Positions 7,205 through 10,849 of a stretch of DNA of 10,849 bases are shown piece after piece. The translations under genes were made by a program, and so were the position numbers. This DNA is from Desulfurobacteriaceae bacterium. GTDB lineage: Bacteria; Aquificota; Aquificia; Desulfurobacteriales; DQVG01. Positions within the stretch are counted from its first letter, which is position 1. Every line of letters starts with the position of its first letter. The notes under the pieces are model-generated. The model worked only from the letters and a program-made list of their open reading frames with translations, ran no database searches and was not told the origin of the DNA. The stretch is from positions 1-10,849 of the forward strand of contig DQVG01000152.1 in assembly GCA_015661865.1 (NCBI GenBank), in the 5' to 3' direction.

Positions 7205-8446
7205 CTACTTATAATTTCTTAAAATATCTGTTATGCTAAGCTCAGATAATCTTTTTAAAGCAAGTTTAGAGGAAATTAAACAAATTAAAAAAGTTATAGT
7301 ATTAATCCAAATTAAGTTAGAAAATTCAACTTTAAAAGGTAAGTAGTCTACAAAGTAACTTTGAGGAGGTAATTTAATAAGTTTATATTTATCAAAAATA
7401 TAAGAAATGCCTACTCCTAAAATATTTCCTATAAAAATTCCAAGGATAGAAATAAAAATACCCTGAAATAAAAACATATATTTTAAAGCTAAATTACTAG
7501 TTCCCAAAGTTTTTAAAATAGCTATATCTCTAGCTCTTAAAAATATGTTATTTGCCAAAAAGGACATAATGTTAAAAGAAGCTACCACTAATATTAGTGC
7601 TGTAACAAAAAACATAGCTAATTTTTCTAATTTCAAAGTAGAAAATAAACTTTTATTTATTTCTATCCAACTTTGAACTTGAGCTTCTGGAAATTTAAGT
7701 TGAAGTCTAATTTTAGTTTCTTCTAATTTAGAAAAATTTTTAACTTTTATTAAAAAGCCATTAATTTTTTTTACTCCAAAAATCTTTTGCAAAGTTTCTA
7801 GGGATACTAAAATAAAATTATTATCAAATTGATAAAGTCCTAAAGAAAAAATACCACCTACTTTTAAATAACCTATTTTAGGAATATATCCAAAAGGAGT
7901 TTTTTTGCCTATTGGAGATATAACTTGGACGGTATCATTTAAATATAAACCTAAATTTTCAGCTAAACTTTTCCCAAAAATTCCATATCCTACCTTATTC
8001 AGGCTTTCCCAACTGCCAAGTTTTATATTTTTATCAAAATTAGTTACCAAAACTTCTTTATCTGGATCCACTCCCCTTAAAATTGCCGCAGAATAGGTAT
8101 TAAATTTAGAATATCTTATCATTACTGGATAGTATACATAAGGACAAACAGCTTTGATATTTTCTTCAAGTTTTAAAAGAGCTTCATATTTTGGAATATC
8201 TTTATAAGAAATATCTAAAAGAAAAACTAAATCTCCATTTCCCCTTATTAACTTTTCTAAAAGAACAGATTCAAAACCTTGAATAACAGCCTGGGAAATT
8301 ATAAGAGCACTGCTACCTATTATAATTCCTAAAATAGATAAGATAAAGTTGAGCTTTAATATAGAATTTCTTAAACTTTTAAAATATTTAAATGCTAGTT
8401 TAAAAGCTAATTTTATATCTCTTTTTTGGATATAGTTTAAATTCAA
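7205..8446 (-). CDS. LolC/LolE-family lipoprotein-releasing ABC transporter permease
   Basis: LolC/E permeases work with the ATPase LolD to extract lipoproteins from the inner membrane and hand them to LolA. The 413-residue protein has the MacB/LolC layout: one membrane helix near 33-53, a large periplasmic domain, then three helices at about 276-297, 322-346 and 379-395. ARDIAILKTLGTS (305-317) is the cytoplasmic coupling segment characteristic of LolC/E. PFGYIPKIGYLKVGGIFSLGLYQFD matches the conserved end of the periplasmic domain. LolC and LolE cannot be told apart, and the genome may use a single homodimeric form. The start is TTG at 8446; no in-frame ATG occurs until far past the first helix, and AGGTGA lies four bases upstream. 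No lolD is adjacent. It begins 18 bases after argC, and its stop overlaps the next ribosome binding site. Confidence 0.88.
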   Translation of the reverse strand: MNLNYIQKRDIKLAFKLAFKYFKSLRNSILKLNFILSILGIIIGSSALIISQAVIQGFESVLLEKLIRGNGDLVFLLDISYKDIPKYEALLKLEENIKAVCPYVYYPVMIRYSKFNTYSAAILRGVDPDKEVLVTNFDKNIKLGSWESLNKVGYGIFGKSLAENLGLYLNDTVQVISPIGKKTPFGYIPKIGYLKVGGIFSLGLYQFDNNFILVSLETLQKIFGVKKINGFLIKVKNFSKLEETKIRLQLKFPEAQVQSWIEINKSLFSTLKLEKLAMFFVTALILVVASFNIMSFLANNIFLRARDIAILKTLGTSNLALKYMFLFQGIFISILGIFIGNILGVGISYIFDKYKLIKLPPQSYFVDYLPFKVEFSNLIWINTITFLICLISSKLALKRLSELSITDILRNYK

Positions 8447-8450
8447 ACTC

Positions 8451-8456
8451 TCACCT
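8451..8456 (-). promoter_or_regulatory. Ribosome binding site deciding the TTG start of the LolC/E gene
   Basis: On the minus strand AGGTGA sits four bases before TTG at 8446-8444. It is close to the ideal Shine-Dalgarno sequence and is the only good site near the required N-terminus, so the TTG start is preferred. Confidence 0.7.
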
Positions 8457-8464
8457 TTTATAAC

Positions 8465-9430
8465 TTAAATCAAAGAATACCTTATTAAAATATCTAAATT
8501 TTCAATCGCCTGTCCGGAAGCTCCTTTCCCAAGATTATCTATGGCACTTAAAAGGATAAATAAATCATTTTCTTTATCATAATCTAGATAAATATGAATT
8601 TCATTTGTAAAATTTACAAATTTTAACTGGGGATACCTATTTAAAATTTTTACATTTTTATCGTTTTTATAAAATTCCCTTAGTAAAGATTTAATATTTT
8701 CTAAAGAGTAAGAAGACTTAAAATAAATAGTAGATAAAATACCCCTTTCTATAGGTAAAATATGAGGAGTAAATTTTAATTTCTTAGTATTTAATATATA
8801 TTTTATTTCTTCTTCATGACGATGATTTGTAGGTTTGTAGCAATAAAAATTTTCATTTAATTCACAAAAAAGTAAATCTTCCTTTAACTTTTTCCCAGCC
8901 CCTGAAGCTCCGGATTTTGAATCACATATAATTAAAGTATTTTTATCTATGAAATTTCCTTTTATTAAGGGATATAAGGGAATTATAATAGAGGTTGGAT
9001 AGCATCCAGGATTAGCTATTATTTTATATTTTTTTATCAAATCTTTTTTAAATGTTCTTTTTAAAAAATGTTTAGTATAAACATCGTATATATTTGTAAG
9101 TCCATATAAAGCTCTTTCATCTTTTCTATAATCCTGAGATAGATCTATTATAAATACTTTTCCTAAAAACTTTTCCAAAATTTTTTTAGATTCCCCATGA
9201 GGTAAACAAGAAAAAATTAAATCACACTTTAATATCTTTTCTTCAGAAAAACTTTCAAATTTTAAACTTTCAAATCTTGTATTAATAAACCTTGGATTTA
9301 TTTCCGTTAAAGTTTTACCTTCATATCTTCTAGAAGTAATATAAATAACATCAATATCTTGTCTTTCTAACAAAAGTCTTAAAAGTTCTTCACCCGTATA
9401 ACCTGAAGCTCCTAAAATACCTATTTTCAT
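8465..9430 (-). CDS. argC: N-acetyl-gamma-glutamyl-phosphate reductase
   Basis: ArgC reduces N-acetylglutamyl phosphate to the semialdehyde with NADPH, the third step of arginine synthesis. The N-terminal Rossmann motif GILGASGYTGEELLRLL (residues 4-20) binds NADPH. The active-site cysteine is Cys143 in NPGCYPTS. NHRHEEEI (202-209) holds the conserved histidines and PHILPIERGI (222-231) is another family block. LGKGASGQAIENL near the C-terminus is the usual ending. The length of 321 is slightly short of the common 340-350 but all motifs are present. The start ATG at 9430 has GGAGGC (9441-9436) five bases upstream. It follows mfd by 55 bases and leads into the permease gene 18 bases on. Other arginine genes are not adjacent on this strand, so the gene is separated from argG, which is read from the other strand. 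Confidence 0.95.
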   Translation of the reverse strand: MKIGILGASGYTGEELLRLLLERQDIDVIYITSRRYEGKTLTEINPRFINTRFESLKFESFSEEKILKCDLIFSCLPHGESKKILEKFLGKVFIIDLSQDYRKDERALYGLTNIYDVYTKHFLKRTFKKDLIKKYKIIANPGCYPTSIIIPLYPLIKGNFIDKNTLIICDSKSGASGAGKKLKEDLLFCELNENFYCYKPTNHRHEEEIKYILNTKKLKFTPHILPIERGILSTIYFKSSYSLENIKSLLREFYKNDKNVKILNRYPQLKFVNFTNEIHIYLDYDKENDLFILLSAIDNLGKGASGQAIENLDILIRYSLI

Positions 9431-9452
9431 AAAAAGCCTCCAGATAATAAGG

Positions 9453-9458
9453 ATTATA
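9453..9458 (-). promoter_or_regulatory. Candidate -10 for argC operon
   Basis: On the minus strand TATAAT at 9458-9453 is a perfect -10 hexamer 22 bases before the argC ATG. At 17-bp spacing the -35 region (TTATAG) is poor. An AT palindrome, TTTAATTAAA (9459-9468), lies directly upstream. It could start argC independently of mfd, but chance matches are likely in DNA this AT-rich. Confidence 0.35.
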
Positions 9459-9485
9459 TTTAATTAAATTAAGGACTATAAAGTT

Positions 9486-10849
9486 TTATTTAACATCTTT
9501 ATTTTCCAAGGAATTTTTATAAAGATCTTTTAGAAAAGAAATTATTTCTTCTAAATTTTTTATACCTTTTTTATAAATTTTTCCATCTGGGGTAATTTGA
9601 ATAAAGTTTTCCTTAGCTAATTTTACTAAGTAAAGGGAGTTTATTTTTGTATCTTTATAAGGAGTAATAATTAAATATCCTCCTGAAGTTAAACTTATTT
9701 CTTTTATTTTTAGTCTCTTAGCTAAATTTTTAATTTCCATCAATTTAAAAGTATTTAAAACTGGATCTGGAAGTTTTCCATAAGATTTTTCTATTTCTTT
9801 TAAAATTTCTTTTAGCTCTTTTTCCCCTTTTGCTTGAGATAAGGTTGTATAGATCTCTATTCTTTCTTTGGCATCAGAAATATAATCGTCTGGAATATAA
9901 GCTTGGATAGGGATATTTATAGTAAGCTCCTTTTCTTCTTTTTCTTCTAAAACTTCTTTTAGTAAATCCATATAAAAATCTAAGCCGACTTTATTTATAA
10001 AACCACTTTGCTTAGGGCCCAAAATAGTTCCTGCTCCTCTTATTTCTAAGTCCTTTAAAGCTAGTTTTAAACCTCCGCCCAGTTCTGGCATATCTTTAAT
10101 AGCTTCTAATCTTTGTAAACTTTCGACAGAAAGCTTTTCATTTTTTGGAATAAATAAATAAACATATCCTTTTTTATCTGATCTTCCAACTCTTCCTCGA
10201 AGTTGATAAAGTTGGGAAAGTCCGAGTTTGTGAGCATCTAAAACTATTAAAGTATTTGCATTTGGAATGTCTAAACCACTTTCTACAATAATGGTTGAAA
10301 CAAGAACATCTATTTTTTTATTTAGAAAGTCATGCATAATTTTTTCTATTTGAGATGTTTTCATTTGACCATGTAAAGTTTCAACTTTTAGCTCGGGAAA
10401 GTTTTTTTCAATAAGTTCTTTAATTTGAGGCAAACTGTCTATATCATTGCAAACTACAAAAACTTGCCCCTTTCTTTTTATTTCTTTTTCTATAGCTTTT
10501 AAAAATTTTTCATCCGAATACCTAAAAACATAAGTTTTTACACCCTTTCTTCCTTTAGGTGGAGTTTCTATTATAGATACATCTCGAAAACCTGAAAGGC
10601 CCATATAAAGGGTTCTAGGTATAGGAGTAGCACTCATATATAAGGTATCTATATGGGGATATTTTGAAATTAATTTTTCTTTGGCTGAAACTCCAAATTT
10701 ATGCTCCTCATCTATTATTAATAATCCCAAGTCTTTAAATTCTATATCTTTTTGAAGAAGTCTATGAGTTCCTATTACTATGTCAACTTTTCCTTTTTTT
10801 ATATTTTCAATTATTTCTTGTTGCTTTTTTCTAGGTACAAATCTAGAAA
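9486..10849 (-). CDS. mfd: Transcription-repair coupling factor, C-terminal part (partial)
   Basis: Mfd removes RNA polymerase stalled at DNA damage and recruits UvrA. About 454 C-terminal residues are visible; the frame stays open to the right edge, so the 5' part is missing. Helicase motifs in order are GTHRLL (near 10755-10770), DEEH of motif II (10712-10701), SATPIPRT of motif III (10634-10611), the STIIVESGLDIPNANT block and QLRGRVGRS of motif VI (10205-10179). GTILGPKQSGFINKVGLDFY matches the translocase region shared by Mfd and RecG. The C-terminal segment with AYIPDDYI (around 9902-9879), then RIEIYTTLS and GKLPDPV, is the Mfd-specific D7 (TRCF) domain, which rules out RecG. The TTG at 10730 that could pass for a start is an internal leucine in KDLGLLIIDEEH. 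argC follows 55 bases downstream. Confidence 0.95.
   Translation of the reverse strand, partial: SRFVPRKKQQEIIENIKKGKVDIVIGTHRLLQKDIEFKDLGLLIIDEEHKFGVSAKEKLISKYPHIDTLYMSATPIPRTLYMGLSGFRDVSIIETPPKGRKGVKTYVFRYSDEKFLKAIEKEIKRKGQVFVVCNDIDSLPQIKELIEKNFPELKVETLHGQMKTSQIEKIMHDFLNKKIDVLVSTIIVESGLDIPNANTLIVLDAHKLGLSQLYQLRGRVGRSDKKGYVYLFIPKNEKLSVESLQRLEAIKDMPELGGGLKLALKDLEIRGAGTILGPKQSGFINKVGLDFYMDLLKEVLEEKEEKELTINIPIQAYIPDDYISDAKERIEIYTTLSQAKGEKELKEILKEIEKSYGKLPDPVLNTFKLMEIKNLAKRLKIKEISLTSGGYLIITPYKDTKINSLYLVKLAKENFIQITPDGKIYKKGIKNLEEIISFLKDLYKNSLENKDVK

Noticed and set aside
7905..8096. Plus-strand open frame of 63 codons inside the permease gene
   Set aside because: It is antisense to the conserved periplasmic domain of the permease and has no independent support.
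10728..10730. TTG as a start codon for a shorter helicase protein
   Set aside because: The frame continues upstream with conserved Mfd sequence (GTHRLL and FKDLGLLIIDEEH), so this is an internal leucine of a partial gene.
9486..10849. RecG as an alternative identity
   Set aside because: The C-terminal AYIPDDYI and GKLPDPV blocks are of the Mfd D7 domain, which RecG lacks.
1..10849. CRISPR array, tRNA, rRNA, insertion sequence or defence island
   Set aside because: No regularly spaced repeats, cloverleaf, transposase or long terminal inverted repeats were seen, and nearly all sequence is occupied by recognisable genes.

Overview
The window is very AT-rich, gene-dense bacterial chromosome. 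Its intergenic gaps are short and its genes prefer A/T-ending codons. A LolC/E-type lipoprotein-release permease and a WaaE/KdtX-like glycosyltransferase point to a Gram-negative cell envelope. The HypF end points to [NiFe]-hydrogenase maturation. Lysine- and glutamate-rich proteins and low GC would fit a low-GC, perhaps thermophilic lineage such as Thermodesulfobacteria or Aquificales. That placement is inference only; nothing here proves a genus.

Layout, plus strand (1-5935). First comes the 3' end of a hypF-like gene, then a 15-bp tandem-like repeat and an extended -10 promoter. argG (argininosuccinate synthase) follows and overlaps tig (trigger factor) by one base. An intrinsic terminator starts inside the last codons of tig. 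A second unit then follows: clpP, a secreted SMP-30-like beta-propeller one base downstream, and after 84 bases an aspartase/fumarase-superfamily lyase.

Layout, minus strand (10849-5940, read right to left). The C-terminal part of mfd runs in from the right edge. Next, in the same direction, come argC, a lolC/E-like permease (TTG start), a RusA-family Holliday junction resolvase and a family-2 glycosyltransferase. The gaps are 55, 18, 6 and 2 bases, so the last four genes look like one operon, possibly with its own promoter in front of argC. The two strands converge with only 4 bases between the stop codons of the lyase and the glycosyltransferase genes.

Functionally this is mostly housekeeping: arginine synthesis (argG, argC), protein folding and turnover (tig, clpP), DNA repair and recombination (mfd, rusA-like) and envelope assembly (lolC/E, glycosyltransferase). 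I see no CRISPR array, tRNA, rRNA, insertion sequence or phage module, and no convincing undescribed multi-gene system. The points worth a second look are a chromosomal RusA with all catalytic residues in an envelope/arginine operon, an aspartase-like enzyme with altered active-site residues, a trigger factor with a degenerate FKBP domain, a ClpP locus without adjacent clpX, and an ArgG with an internal insertion.
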